Source: Larix kaempferi (taxonomy: Eukaryota > Streptophyta > Pinopsida > Pinales > Pinaceae). From it: a DNA stretch of 64,000 bases. Below the pieces are notes generated by a model. It saw only the letters and a list, made by a program, of their open reading frames with translations, searched no databases and was not told the DNA's origin. The translations under genes were made by a program, and so were the position numbers. Each line of letters begins with the position of its first letter. Within the stretch, counting starts at the first letter, position 1. The stretch spans positions 5,271,501 to 5,335,500 of the forward strand of contig BSBM01000877.1 in assembly GCA_027924585.1 (NCBI GenBank). The letters run 5' to 3'. Below, in pieces: positions 22,901 through 37,900 of this stretch.

Positions 22901-25900
22901 TTCAAAAGTTACTTAGAAGCTCAGTTCTTCAATATAAAATTCCAGTAAACATTGTCAATGGGATACATATGGAGCAATAAGCTTACCTCATGATAGGGCC
23001 CAACATTATCTTCTGGGTGCATTTTACTGCCATGGCTAGCTTTAAATGCACTACATGATGCATTGTATGAGAAATTGCAGACTCAGTGGCTTCTTCATAT
23101 ACAAGATGGGGATGAATGGTCCAATGAGCGGTGTTTAACTTCTCAACAAGTGGATTAATAGCCATTATCAAAACTACCATAGTATTATACCAAGTTGGAT
23201 TTTGGAGAGGATATGATATTTACCTATGTTGCACGAGTTTCTGGAATGTGGGAATGTTGGGAATGTGGATATGCGTGTCTGGAATGGCTAGAAGTTTTGC
23301 CCAAATTTGCAGGAAATGTCAAAAAAATATTCTAGACCAACAATGTATCCAAACAATTATACATATAGGCTACAACGCTACAGTGGATGGTGTGTTGATA
23401 TATATTATATTTCAATATATAAGCTGCTTGAAGGTACTACTTATCAATGTTCATATTACATTCTTGGCACACGAACACACCATATATATATTTGGCTAAA
23501 CTCAGAACTGAGAGCTGTAATATAATGCCAATACTGGAATGTTCTGCCTCCTAGCAATGCCTAGAGAATTTATTTCCATCAAAATGTAGGCCATTCCTGA
23601 AATGTTTTGCCTCCTAGCAGTGTCTCAGATTTTAGTATTTAAATTTTATTTTAATCAAAGTTACAAATATCGTGTCGGTGAATATATCGCTGAGGGTCCA
23701 GAAAACAACGTATTGGATTTATTGGAGAAAATGTCGGCAAACATCGACAATATATCGACCAACTTAAAAAAATACAAAATAATTCATTTTTTGACTTGGC
23801 CGATATTTTTTTTATTTTTGGTGATATTTTCCGTTTTTTGCTAATATTTTCAAACTGATGATTTTTTCCAGCGACAATATCATCTAGCTGAGAGCTTTGC
23901 AATATATCACAATGTCAGTGATATATCGTTGATGTTTGTAACACTGGGACATAGACTTGGACATATATAAAGTCTCTATTAAAGTGATATAATAATGACG
24001 CATTTAACATAGTAATTAACGTAGGGGTCACTAGTTACATATTTCGGAGTTAAGTAATGCACTCTTCTCTTACTATGTAACGAGACATTGTATCGTCTAA
24101 TGAATGAATGAATTCACTCTTTCTCATTCTAATGTCTATTCCTGTCCATGCCTATGTGTGTAAACGCAACAATATTTGTGGATGCCCATTTTAGGTCATT
24201 TGAATTCTAAGGTTCAGTAATTGATATCTCAAGCTTCTGTCAAGTGTTATTTGGAACATATAGGATTGTTCACCCAAATGGTTTCAAGGTATACTATAAC
24301 ATATTTTGAGGCTTTGATGAGAGGATAAAGTCCAAGTTTGAGATTGGGGGTTTTCAAACCAGTCAAACTTGCTGGATCTTCCTTGGCAAGTTACTCTAGA
24401 ATCTAAACACATACATTTGAAAGGTATTACTTTAACCATATTTCATGATTGTACAGTGACATTTATCTGGTCAAGTGAAATAAAGCTATATAATATACAT
24501 ATTTTAGTAACATGGTTGAGTGGTATTTTCCTTGTTTAAAATTAATTTATTCTTGTTAAAACAAATCATAGTTAATCTCTAAAATTGCCTAGATGTATGT
24601 ATCCATTCTTGATGTTGTTGTGCCTTGCGAATGCAGGTTTATATGAAGCCTGGAAAGCCACTAACATTTTCAACCATTGATGTCACATCAACAGCAACAA
24701 TGCCAGGAAAAAAGATACTTGCATTTGGTCTTCCAGGCAATCCTGTCAGCTGTTTAGTTTGTTTCTATCTTATGGTTATTCCTGCGATCCGATGTTTAGC
24801 CGGTTGGAGAGATCAACGGCTTTGCAGGTTTGAGTATTTGCATCTATGTTGAATAAACACTTTGCTATATATGTTACTTTGTTCATATTAAGAATGTCAT
24901 TTTCAGTTTCATATTTGTGGATTAATGCATAAATCAACAGTACTCTCAAGTGATACCTCATGCATCCTCTTATATTAAGGTGAATAACGGTTACTAGAGT
25001 TTTAGGTGGTTTTTGTTTTTTTTAGTTTTGACTACAGAGAGAGAGAGGGACTATCTGAGGGAAGTTTCCAGGTACATTGGTTGCTGATGTGGAGTAAAAC
25101 TGTTTGAAAATGGTGCATAAATACTAAGAGATGATTGTTAAAGAAGGAAACTGTATAACTGGTTGTTAAACGCCATTTTAAAAAGTTTAGCATAGTTGAA
25201 TCTCTTTGGGTAGAAAATTAGTCTGGAGATGTGCTATATAGTCAAACAGAGATGTTTGCCGTGTCTTTGGTTCAGGTTTGCTTCCCATCTGTCTATATGT
25301 TCTCAGAATGACTCCAGAATATATACTATATATTATATATATAAAATGGAACAATTCTAACTTGAAAAATTCAGATAGTAGAGAGATTGCTATGCTTCTT
25401 TGAAACTGGTAAATTTGTTTTTCAATAAATGTATATATCTTTATGGTTATACTGGTTTATACCAATCTTGCAGAGTACAAGCTCGCATTTCAGAACCAAG
25501 AACATTAGATCCTTTAAGACCCGAATATCACCGTGCTATAATTCATTGGGAACAAGACAATGGATCTGGTTACCCAGGGTGAGCTTTATAAATTCCAGTT
25601 TGTCCTGATGCGCTGCAGTTATTATATGTGGCCTTCTTCTAAAGTTTGTGTGCTTGATTGTGGTGGTTCTGAATTCAATTGAGTGTTGAACCTTTCTAAA
25701 TTGTGAGGGAGTTTATGACACCAGATATTTTGATAATGAATTATTACAGACACTTTAATTGTCCCATTTCATTTGTTTTTTACTTTCCATAGATAGATTT
25801 TTATTTTTCTTCATTTGATTGATATTTGGATCCTGGCATGGTTATGATTGGCTTTCATGTTGTCCAGCTTTGTTGCTGTAAGCACAGGACACCAAGTTAG

Positions 25901-28900
25901 TAGCCGCCTTTTAAGCATGAAGTCTGCAAATGTGTTATTAGAATTGCCTGCAGGAAATAAAATACTTCCAGCTGGGACAATGGTCTGGGCACTGTTAATA
26001 TCTGATATCAGCAGCATGCCTGTTTTCCAGACATTGGTATCCATGGAGCATGTTTTAAGTTGTCAAGGTGCAAGTGCCAAATATGAAAATGTACTAAACA
26101 ATTCTCAAGAAGAACATAGTGATAAAAGTGTAAAGGTAGCAATCCTGACCGTGAGCGATACTGTTGCCTCTGGTGCTGGGCCTGATCGAAGGTGAGCATA
26201 GCTATGGATCTGTCATTTGTTATCTTGAAACTTCATTGTTCTAATTAAAATCTTACTCAGTTCCAGAAATATCTTATCAAAACTGATGCAATATTTGAGT
26301 AGCATAAATAAATAACTCACTATTTACTGCAGCAATTTGGAAAAGGTCAACAAAACCTTTCTGACCATTCATCTCACCGCAGAAATTTGAGAAAAGGGTT
26401 GTTATTTATGTTACTGGAACTAGCTTATTCTATATTTCTCCATGCATTGAAAAACGGAGCTGAAAGGTATACATTTTGTATCAAAAAAAGGGTCAATGAG
26501 GCCAGGTCTAACTTTAAGGAAACACATATTCTATATTATAGATAGGTTTTCAAGATCTCGAAGACATAGCAGGTTACACATCATAAATGAGACAAAAATG
26601 CCACATGCTGCAGTGTATTACACATTATGGTGTGCATATGCCACCATCTCAATATATCTGTTTATTTATTTATCTACACACACAATAATTGGAATGCTTC
26701 ACAAAGGAAACCTCCCACCACCTAGTGATAACAAAACTTATTGTGACTTGTGGCCTCATAATTATCAAGTTCTTATGGCAATATCCAAAAATCACAATTT
26801 GTTGCCTCTCATAATAAAATATTTTATTACCTGGAAATAACTTTGAACTAGAGAATCCAAAGGTGTCTGGATAACTATCAAAAAGTAAGTCCTTGTTATT
26901 TTTAAAATTTCTTCTCACTTTCTGAATTGATGCATCCCAACTGAAGGGGAGGTCTCCCTAAATGATTTGAGGCTTCAATCTTGAATTTTTGGAAGAAAAT
27001 AGCACTTCCAAACAGTCAAATCTGCACAGTAAGTTGCTAATCTGCAATAAAATATGAAAATCTGCACATATCCTCTTCAATTCAGCAATTATAAACTTCA
27101 TATTTATGATTATATATGTTAGAACTGTTAGAGTTTGTACTTTAATTCAATATTATCTAGGATCTTTAACTGAAAGAATAACAAGCACAACAAAACACAA
27201 TAGACACAATAGTTTTCCTCGGGGAAACCATAAAGGAGAAAACCCCGCAACTTCCTCAAAGATAGATTTGTCACTAATACAATATCAAGCCAAAAGTGGA
27301 AAACCCAAAATATGTCTTCTGCAGCTTCTCTCTTTCTCCACCAGCGAACTTCTCTTCTCTCTCTTGCTATGCGAACTTGTGTGAGTGAGTAGTGTGTTCA
27401 AATGAGAGAGCAAGGATCTCTATTTATACTTTACTTTTGACTTGACCTTTTACCTAACTAGGTCGGCCTCACTAAAACTTACTGGGCCAACTTCTCTAGG
27501 AAGACTCAATAAACCGTTTTACATTTGACTCTAGGGGATCTAATGCCCCGACTTACAATAGAGGTTTTACCTCAATGACTTTGCATGACCAAACATAATA
27601 ATGACCTCTCCGACCGGAGGAAAAACATCTCCGTCGGAGGTACAAATAAAATACAATAATAATATCAATATAAGATACAAATGAATATCTTTCGAAGTTA
27701 CATTTACAACAACAATCCCTCTTAACTAGGAAGGTATTCTCTCTCCACAGTCATCATCGCCCTGGAAACAATTCTAGACAATGTCATCTTCGCTGGATCA
27801 TCTTCAATGCTGGAACATCATCATCAACACTAGATCATCATCGTCGCTGCTGCAACAATCCTCATTCCGTTGATCATTGATTAGTGACTTCTCTCGAATC
27901 TATCTGTCATAAGAAGTTCTACAGAGCCAACCCTTTTTCATGCTGTATGTAGGCCTAGCCCTCATGTAGGTCTTCATCATCTCTGCGAGCAAGCCATTGG
28001 GTAGGTACAACTCAGGACCACTCATTACATTGCCACAACAATCACCTGCGTCTCCTACTATCATCTCATTGTATCCAGATCATCTCTTTATCACACAGAG
28101 CATAACCCAGATGCACATCTCATGTCCAACAGACCACCTGCGTCTCCCACCCAGTGGTTACAGCCTAGGAGCACCCCAGGTGCATTACGTCTCTCAATGG
28201 TCAGCTAGCATCTACCAGAATGGGAGGACAATCAGGAGCACCCCAGGTGCATTACGTCCCAAGGACCACCTACACCTACCACCATGCGAGATCCTGCCTA
28301 GGTGCACACAAAGTGTCTTATGACCGGTGGACCTCTTAGCGTCTCCAGTATGGGAGGACAATCAGGAGCATCCCATATGCATTACGTCCCAAGGACCAGC
28401 ATACGAGAACCAGCCCTTGCATCTACCAACATGGGAGAACAGTCAGGAGCATCCCAGATGCATTACGTCCCAAGGACCACCTACGTCTACCACCATGCGA
28501 GAACGACTCTAGTGCATCTGTGTCTTCCGGTCTCATCACCCCCTCTTAGGAGGAACCTCGATCTGGAGAACACCAAGCTTCTCTCTGAAGTACTCAAATT
28601 TCACTCTGGCTAACGGCTTGGTCAACACATCGGTTATCTGCTCGTCTGTCGCCACATACTGGAGCTTCACTGCTCCTCTCTGCACCATATCCTTGATATA
28701 GTGGTACTTGATCTCAATGTGCTTCGACTTGTCATTGAACACTGGGTTCTCGGACAACTTCACGCAACTCTGGTTGTCACAGAAGATACAAGTCGCCTCT
28801 AATTGGAGATCAAATAAATATGACAAACCAAGAAATGAACTTTCTAGTTCGTGTTCTTGGTTCATTTTTATTTGTTTTTCATTACTAGTTTAGTTAGTTT

Positions 28901-31900
28901 TCAATTTGACAAATTGTAGCATTGTTAGAACACTCTTAAAGTGTTCTGATTGTCATTTCTAATCAACATTAGTTTGCTGGTCTGTTTTATGTTCTTAGCA
29001 GGTTGGAGCTAAAAAACTCACAAGAAAGACATTTGGAAGCTCCTAGAACCACCCTGCGAATCAGCTGTTCAAGCGTTGTTTCACTTTCACATTAATTTGT
29101 AAACTGTCTTGCTCCCTAAGAATAAAGGGAAAGCAATGTTTCATTTCAAGTTTCATATTGTAATCAATAGAATAAAAAGAGCTTAGCAAAAGAATAAAAA
29201 GAGCTTAGCAGGCAATTCCAACGCCCGACCCTAGTCCCCCCAGGGGGGATTCACACTTTTTTTACTTTTTTGCATTTTTTTTCTAACTTTTTCGATTTAG
29301 ATTAGTTTTATTTGAGCAATAGTAATTAAACACGTCCATCAAGCACACAAAGCATCCGAGGGGGACTTACAATCTGTTCTCAATCATTTACTTTTGTGCT
29401 ACAAAATAAACCACAATTGTTCTAAAAAATACCAACTAAAATTAACCCCCCTTGCTCTACCAAAGTACTTGTTATCACATATATAGTAGCCGGGTTACCA
29501 TTTTCTTATTTTCAGATTCCAGTACACTTTTCAGCTAGTTCCCTTACATATCAGATGTTGAGATGAGCATCTATGATGGATCACTATGTTGATTATGGAC
29601 AACAGTTTATTCCCATGCCATGACTGAGTCTTAGGACACTCAGATTTGAGGACTGATGTAGCCATTTAGCCATTTACAGAGCAGTTGGTATTGCCCAGAG
29701 TTGTAGCAGTAGGTTCTCAATGGACAGATGATGGTTTAGATTGTGTGCATTCAGGTATATGACTCAGCAGGTATATTCTTGTGTTATGGTTATATTGCTT
29801 CTATACTCATTCTAGTGACATGTCTTAGCATCTAGTATCATGATTTGGCGATCGTGTAGATATTTGGACCTGGTTATATTGATATTATGTATGTATGTCC
29901 CCACTCAGACTTAGAAGTTCTTAACCTATACTCATTGGTTTTACCCTCCTTAGGGAGAATAGAGGTGATCATTCCCACCATACTTTGGCTTGCTAGTGTT
30001 GGTCTCATTATTCACCTTCTCCACCCATCCATTACCTTCCAGTTATGTTTTAACCCCGACTTACTACTTGACTAGTGGCATGGAGGACCTTCCCCCACTT
30101 TAGCCTCTTTGTTGGATGAGCTTCCCCTTGTTTATTGTGTCTCGGCTCTGAGTTACCTAGGTTGTGTTGGCTAAACTTGAAATAGATAGCGCTGCCACCA
30201 ATACAATGTATATGGAAATGAAATGTATATCTTATAAAAGCCCATTCATGTAACAAGTGTTTCTGAACACACATGAATGCAAGGAAAGCCTAATGAAACT
30301 GGCTTTCAAATGAAATGTGAAATATAAAGCCCATGTAACAAGTGTTTTTGAACACACGTGGAGCATAAAGCCTTATATAAATGTAAATCTATGGAATGTG
30401 TTTCTAAACACACATAGATCAAAGGCTATGGAAACTCAAAGGCCCAAAAAACAATGGTTCTTAAAAGCTATACCTAAAAGATTGCTGGCCTCATTTGTAT
30501 TTGATATGGATTGTGAACATTTGTCAAGGTGAATAAGCACCTCCGAAAGTAACTTACCCATTTGTGAGACACGTCCATTCCCTGTGTTACTGCTTGTCCA
30601 TCATATGCTAGAGTGTGTATCCCCTTTGCTTTTCCAAAGTGTCACAGTGTCAAGTTAGTAGTCATCCTTCAGCCTAGCCTATTGATTTTTAGCCCTCACC
30701 CTTCACTAGCAAATTGGCCACAACTATGAAGTGAGTATGGTCTTGAAAGTCTGGTATGAGTCATAATTAATATTAAATACTCTATATATTTGGTTGGTAG
30801 ATCGCCAGTGAAATGATTACTACTTGTTATTATTTTACTTGAATGAGTTGTAGAGCATGTCTTAACCTTTAGCACTTGCAACATTTTGATGTTAGCCTAG
30901 GTCATATTTTTGGTCATGTCGACTTGGTCAAACCTAGTTTGACCAAAGTCAACTACAAGACATGAGGTGGATCGACCTCGGATGATGCAGATACATGATA
31001 TGTGGTCTATTACAGGTCACCAGATGGTTCTATGCAGTAGCTACAAGTTTATGATGATGATCTGTGGTTTTCAAGATTTACAGATTATTATTAATTTATT
31101 TGTCTGAGCATATTGGATATTTTACATGATCATGCAAAGATCCATAGGGTGTATGAGTACACACCTTAGATGGATTTGGGCTCTCTGAGTCCATTGAGAC
31201 AGTTTGTTTTCAGTTCCGTGCAGTTACAGTGATGATTTCCTTCAATTTTCCTTTCTGGTGCAGTTTTGCCATGTTAAATGGCCTGTCAGAGCAGAGAAAG
31301 GTTTTGATTGGTTCACCTAGGGCGCTATATGAGGAGGGGGTGGTCCAGCCATTTGTTTTTACCATTATACCCCCCTCCCAGAGAGCCTGGTGGGCTTCGT
31401 TGGACAACACAGGTACACTAGGTGGCAGTTTGGGCAGGTTCACATTTCCCAAGGCAGATTAAAAATGGTGAAAATGGCTACCGAAGAATTCGATTTGGGT
31501 TACTGAGGCAGGGAAATGGCATGGGATGAGTTTTGATGATGAGTGTGATGTCTTCCACACCTTCCACAGCAGTTTCAGCTTTCAGTGGGGCCCACACCCA
31601 TCTCTCCGGCACATTTGATGATTTTCTGGAGCCTTTGGAGGTTCATGACTTTCCCAGAGAGGCACGATTTGGTGCTTAGCTTGATCTTTTGATGTTATTG
31701 TGCCATGGGGACTGACTAGGGAGGATAGATATTGCCCACTAGACCCACCATGAGCTTTATCATATGTTATTTTATCATGTTAAGTGGGACCCCTCTCCTA
31801 GGGCGATTTGGTCCATTTGATATGTTACAATTTTATATTGATCCATGTACTTTATGTTGAGCTCATCTCAACCATTGATTATATCATTTTGATCTTTTAA

Positions 31901-34900
31901 TCTTAGCCATCCATTTAAAAGGTGGTTTGGGTTTTGGTATCTCTCCATCCTATTTAAAGGAGAGAGCTTCTCATTGTAAAGGGTCTTTGGCTCTTGGAAT
32001 CTTGATAATAGAAAAACTTTTTGTGGAAATTCTTGGGTCTCCTTTGCATCTGGTGTTCTTCGATGGTTATTGAAAAGTCTATTGCATCCTAACATTTGAG
32101 TATTTGTAGTGAGATCTATATTTTCATGGAACTTTTGTCTTGTCTATAGGAGGGCGACTTCACTAGGGCATTTTTTGCAGGGCTTCCTCAACTTGCTTGT
32201 TTGGCATCGCTTGTATCGGGGGGTTATCATTAGTATCATTGTGATCTATGGTTTCATCTTGTTATTTCTCTTGTAGCATTTGTCCATTTCTCTTGATGCA
32301 TCAAATCTGATATTGTTGACGTTTGTTGTGCAGGAGGGAGGGCGCATTGGCTCCTTGGGAAAAAATCAATTTGCATAGAATACTCATCCAAATCTTCTCA
32401 AATTGATCGAGAAGGCATAGATTATCATCATCAAGGCATCTACAAGGTTATCTAGGTAAGACCCACAGGTTTGTTCTTCTTTTCTTGGTTCCAATCCATT
32501 GGCATATTTATTTTACTATCAAAACCCTCACTAAAAAATAATCGAAAAATTCCATGGATCAAATCCCTTGATCAATTGGCAAACTATTTCTGGGTATTGT
32601 AGATCAAGTCAAACCCAACGTGGGTTCTCCTAGGCGTCATGCTTGGGTGACTCCACAAGGCCCAAACCAATGTTTTAAAAACCGGAACCGGGAATCAAAT
32701 CGGTCAGGGGTCAACTCGGACCGGAACCGGAACCGGTAATGAACCGGAGTGGTTTAATTTCAATGAACCGGACTATTAAAAAATACAAAAAAATTACAAT
32801 TTTAATCATAAAAAATATATTTATCATTCCAAGCTATATTTCAATCATAACAGTGCATTCTACAAGCTGTTTACTGTGTCAGCGTGTTTGACTAATGGTC
32901 AAGACTGTTGTGAAATGCTGGTTTTTTACAATGGCACATAAATGATATATAGTGAAAATAAGCCCACACTTTAATAGTGATATATGACTGGCATAATTGG
33001 AATACAAACTGGTAATACTTTCTGATTGAACATAATACTATTTTATGCTGATTGTGGTCTGCTGTTCGTATTCTTTATTTGCTAGTAAAAGTGTTGGATT
33101 TTTGTGCTGCTCACTGTTGTACGGTTGCATTCATCATTCAAAATTGGAAGCACTATTTGAAGGCTGATATTATCTGATTATTATTGCTGTAAACTGTCTG
33201 CTAACCTATGTAAAATACTGTTGTAATTGGGTGAGGTTTTAAATGATACATGCTACACGTTTCTTGTGTTAAGTGCTGATTACCTTGCACTATTTCAAAT
33301 TCTGAAAGGAAGTGACTTGACATAATATGGGGGTGGTCAAAGTCTGTTGCTGATTTACAATCCTTGTTTTTTAGCTGGCCGGCCGGGTTATTATGGAACC
33401 GGCCGGTTAGGTCCGGTTCTGGACCGGTTTGGTAATGAACCGGTCCTGAACCGGCCGGTTCATTACCAAACCGGACCCCGGTCCGAGTTGACCACCGGTT
33501 TGGTGTTTCATTTCCCTTGGCTGGTCAAACCGGCCGGTTCCGGTTCGAACCGGACCGGTTTTCAAAACACTGGCCCAAACCCCTCAAACCTAGCGCATTC
33601 TCTCACTTGTCCAATTTTTCAGTGTTTTGATCTTATCTCCGAGGCTTGTGTGTTTTGATGTTGTCATACCTGTCAAACTAGTCTATCCATTGGTACTAGG
33701 TAGCCCCAATCCTGTTCCTAACCTCCCTGCATTGGACACGGTTTCCAAGGTAGTGGATTTTCATATCATTTGCTAGTACCTTGATTCTGGATTTGATAAT
33801 TAATCTCATAAGTCACTTGTATTATCACATTGGATCAATTTCATATCTTCTTAAGCCTCTTGATCCAACCCATACTTCATCTTGTGACTTCATCTATAGA
33901 TTTAGGGTTTACTTCACCTTACACCTTACGTACTTCATCCCCCATTGATTTGATCTGGTCTGTTGGTTTGATCTCTCCTGTCGGGAGTAGATCTGGGTTT
34001 CCCCCATTTTTGTCTTGGGCTAAGATAACATCAAGTGAAGATTGCCTTGATTGGCGTGACAACCATCCATTTGAGAGTTGAGGCTATCTTGGTTCACCTC
34101 TTTGGTTGCCCATCCCCTCTACCATCCTTACGGATCCATCTCATAGGGGCAACTACAAGTTTGGTGATAACAGTACTCCAACATTTGGTGTGAAGAAACG
34201 ATATTCTTTGGGTTTAGTGTAGATTAATCATCCACTTCAATCATAATAAAATGGACCAACACCCCAAACCCAAAGTATGCTCTTAACCGCTGCAACTTAG
34301 TCTGAACATGTCGGGTTAATCAGAAACGGGTGTAAGGTACATAGTTTTAATCAGACAATCCAATCTCATCTTTCTTGGTGGATTCGGGAGGTTGCATGGG
34401 TGTATACCGTAGAGTAAGCAGGCTACTTTAAGGAGGTTCATCCTCACCTGTTTGTACGCTCGGTTAAGCCGCTAAAGCACTCAGTCCAAAGAGATAGATT
34501 TGGTTGGTCCAAACCAACAATTTTACCCATTCCCTAATCCACTCATTTAATAATCTTAAAATTTACCAACTAAGACACTGCAATACTTTCACCGAGACCA
34601 CAGAAGCAACCCTTGCAAGCACTCCATTTTCATCGGCACTGATCTTCAATATTTCTTGTTTAAGTTAATTTTACCAATGTCATGAATTGTGTAGTATCTT
34701 AAGAGCTGTGGGTTTTAATTTCATATTGCAGTGATTTATGGTTTATTTTAAAGTTATTTCATCATAACTCCTAGAATAGACTTTTACTTTTGTTATAGAT
34801 TAAAAGCCTTATTTTAATTTTCATAGGGACCACCCCCATTGGCTTCACTAGGAGTAAGCCTAGACGGAGGAGTCGAGTAATCATGTGACAACACTTGACT

Positions 34901-37900
34901 CTCACTTGCCCCCAAGGACACACTGAGCAGCTTGAAGGTTTCCTGCCGTGTCCCCCCAGGTGTGTATTAGGTGGAAACATGCACAACAAACCCTGCAGGA
35001 TGCAGAGGGACATGAAGCTCCACATGGCGCTTCTAGAGAAAGCAAAAGACCTTAGAGGTTCTCCAGTTATGTGGCACTGATGAGTAACATCATTGATTCA
35101 GAACCAACCACTTAAGAAGAAGCATCCAAACATCAAGTCTGGAAGGATGCCATGATGGAAGAATATCAATCCATCATGAAGAATGATGTGTGGGAGGTTG
35201 TGCCGAGACATGAGGAGAAGTAAGTAGTGATTTCTTAATGGTTATACAAGATCAAGCATGGAGCAAATGGAAGTGTTGAAAATACAAGGTCAGATTTGTT
35301 GCCAGAGGATTCTCTCAAAAAGAGGGAGTCGATTATGATGAGACATTTGCTCCTGTGGCTCGGTATACTTCCATCAGATCGATCATTGCTATTGCTTCAG
35401 CTATGGGATGGAAGTTGCATTAGATGGATGTGAAGACAACTTTTCTCAATGGTGTTATTGAGGAAGAAGTTTACATCGAGCAACTAGCTGGGTTTATTGT
35501 CCATGGAAAGGAGTCTCATGTATGCAGATTGAAAAAGGCACTATATGGACTCAAGTAAGCAACCCGTGCTTGGTATGGGCGGATAGACGGATTCCTGGTG
35601 AGCTTGGGATTTACCAAGAGTGATGCTGACCCCAACCTTTACTACAAGGTTGTAGATGATGAGCCACTAATTTTGGTACTATATGTTGATGACCTGTTTC
35701 TCACAGGAAACAAGAAACTTATCGTATAGTGTAAGAAGAATCTCACCTCTGAGATTGAAATGAAGGATCTTGGATTGATGCACTACTTCTTGGGATTAGA
35801 AGTATGGCAGAGGCATAAAGACATTTTCCTAGGACAAGGAAAGTACACCACAGATATATTGAAGAGATTTAGAATGTTGGACTACAAGTCTATGGCCACT
35901 CCGATGGATGCAAATTGGAAGAAGCTGAGAGATTCTGCTTCAGACTCATATTTGATTGATCCCACCATGTATCGCCAGCTGATTGGGTCATTGATGTATC
36001 TGACAAACACCAGACCAGATATATGTTTTGCTGTGAATACTCTCAGTCAGTTCATGTGCGAATTGAGGCGGATTCACTAGATTGTTGCAAAACATGTGCT
36101 CAGATAATTGCGTGGCACTGTGGGATATGGTTTGAAATATGCTTCAGATTGTGACCTGAGATTGCAGGGGTTTATAGACTCAGATTGGGCCGGATGCGTT
36201 GCAGATAGGAAGAGAACTTCCAGATGTTGCTTCAGTTTGGGTTCTGTAGTTATTCCCTAGTGCAGCAGGAAGCAGAACTCAGTAGCACTCAGTACTGTAG
36301 AGGCCGAGTACATGGCTGCTAGTACAACGACTCGAGAAGCAATTTGGCTTCGTAAACTCTTGGCAGGATTGTTTGGCCAGATTCTAGAGCCGACTGTGAT
36401 TCACTGTGATAACCAAAGCTGTGTGCATATGTCAGTGAATCCTGTATTTCACGATAGGTCGAAGCATATAGAGATTCGATATCACTTCATACATGATATG
36501 GTGCAGAAAGGTGCGGTCGAGTTACAGTACGTGTCGACAGACGACCAGACTGTAGATGTTCTCACCAAGGCTCTTCCCAGGGTGAAGCTCGAATACTTTC
36601 GCGCAAGAGTTGGAGTAGAAGAGAACGTGTCCCTCCTTGAGAGGGAAAGATGACATCGGGATGCTTGCCCTACTTTCGCCCAGGTGCCTCTACTTGTCCA
36701 GGTACTCAGCCAGGTATGGGAGAAATCCCATCAGCAGATGAGTCGAACATGCAGTAGATGGTCGGGTTCACCCAGGTACCTTCACTCGTCCAGGTGCTCA
36801 TCCAGGTATGGGAGAAATCCCATTGGCAGATGAGTCGGACAGGTAGTGGATGGTCGGGTTCACACAGGTGACTCTGCTCATCCAGGCTCTCAGCCAGGTA
36901 TGGGAGAAATCCCATTGGTATATGAGAGAGACAAGTAGTAGATGGCCGTGTGATTGCACAAGTACCTCTACTCGTTCAGGTTCTCAGCCAGGTATGGGAG
37001 GACCCCATTGGCAGATGAGACCAACAGGTAGTAGATGGTCATGCCCATTTGCTCGTATGGGATCTCATCCAGGTATGGGAGAAATCCCATTGGTAGATAA
37101 GACAGATAAGTAGCAAATGGTATAGTAGAGATGGTATAGCTGATATCCAGGATTGAATGATTCTCCTGGACCCACCGAAGGACTGGTGAAGTTGATGTAT
37201 GAAGACACTTCTCGAATTATTGAGACTGTGCTGGCAACCTTCAGTATGTATAGAGATGATGGAGACAGTATAGATGTACAGATGAAACCCAGATGACCAT
37301 GGTGTTGATGAAGACCGAAGAATACCTTCCTCGTTGAGAGGGAGTGTTGGATTTTGTGCAACTTCGGAAGATATTATTTATTGTATTTCTATTGTACTTG
37401 ATTGTACCTCCTAAGGGAGATGAACTTGATGTAATTAACTATTTAAACCCTTGAAAGAGTCAATGTAAACCTTGGGGTGACAACAAACAAAAGAAAAGAT
37501 TAAAATTAAATTATTAATTGCTCCCCAACTGAAGTCGGCCCAGTCAAATAGAGAAGTCGGCTCAGCTAGGGTAAAAGTCAGTTTTGACATTTGTATAAAT
37601 AAGAGGTAAAGTCACCTCATTATCTCACTCACTCATTCACTCAAGTTCGCATCACTTGGAGAGAGAGAAGTTCACATCTGCTGGAGAAGAAGACTATTTT
37701 GGGGTTTCTACTTTTGGAAATCATTTCCATCTTTTCTCTTTTCCGATTGTACTCTGATCTTGAAATTATCATCTCTATACGAAGGTTGCTGGGTTTTCTC
37801 CCGTTTGGGTTTCCCAGGATAAACTCTGTTGTTATTGTTTTGTGCTTTGTCTTTCTTCTAGTGATCCTGTTTATGCAATTGAATTATTATGCTATGAATG

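Larger units (their letters stand above)
20600..24636 (+). other. CNX1 intron of 4037 bases loaded with three insertions
   Basis: Holds an hAT element (20694-21782), a copia solo LTR (21978-22838) and a small inverted-repeat element (23656-23946). The remainder (22839-23655 and 23947-24636) is AT-rich and shows no gene. Donor GTATGCC and acceptor TGCAG are intact. Confidence 0.85.

Noticed and set aside
23656-23946. hAT call with target duplication
   Set aside because: Termini fit, but the flanking 8-base words do not match, so only a tentative MITE call is kept.
28302-28613. ORFs through the repeat region as a repeat-containing protein
   Set aside because: The array units are of unequal length (67, 130 and 81), so the frame is not kept, and the region is non-coding spacer of a reverse-strand copia element.
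33347-33658. 103-codon ORF with repeated Gly/Arg/Pro words
   Set aside because: It is the CCGG-rich hAT end read as protein; no conserved domain.
36711-37110. Regular repeats that could suggest a CRISPR-like array
   Set aside because: Units are about 92 bp, imperfect, and the whole unit repeats with no unique spacers. The setting is a plant copia element.
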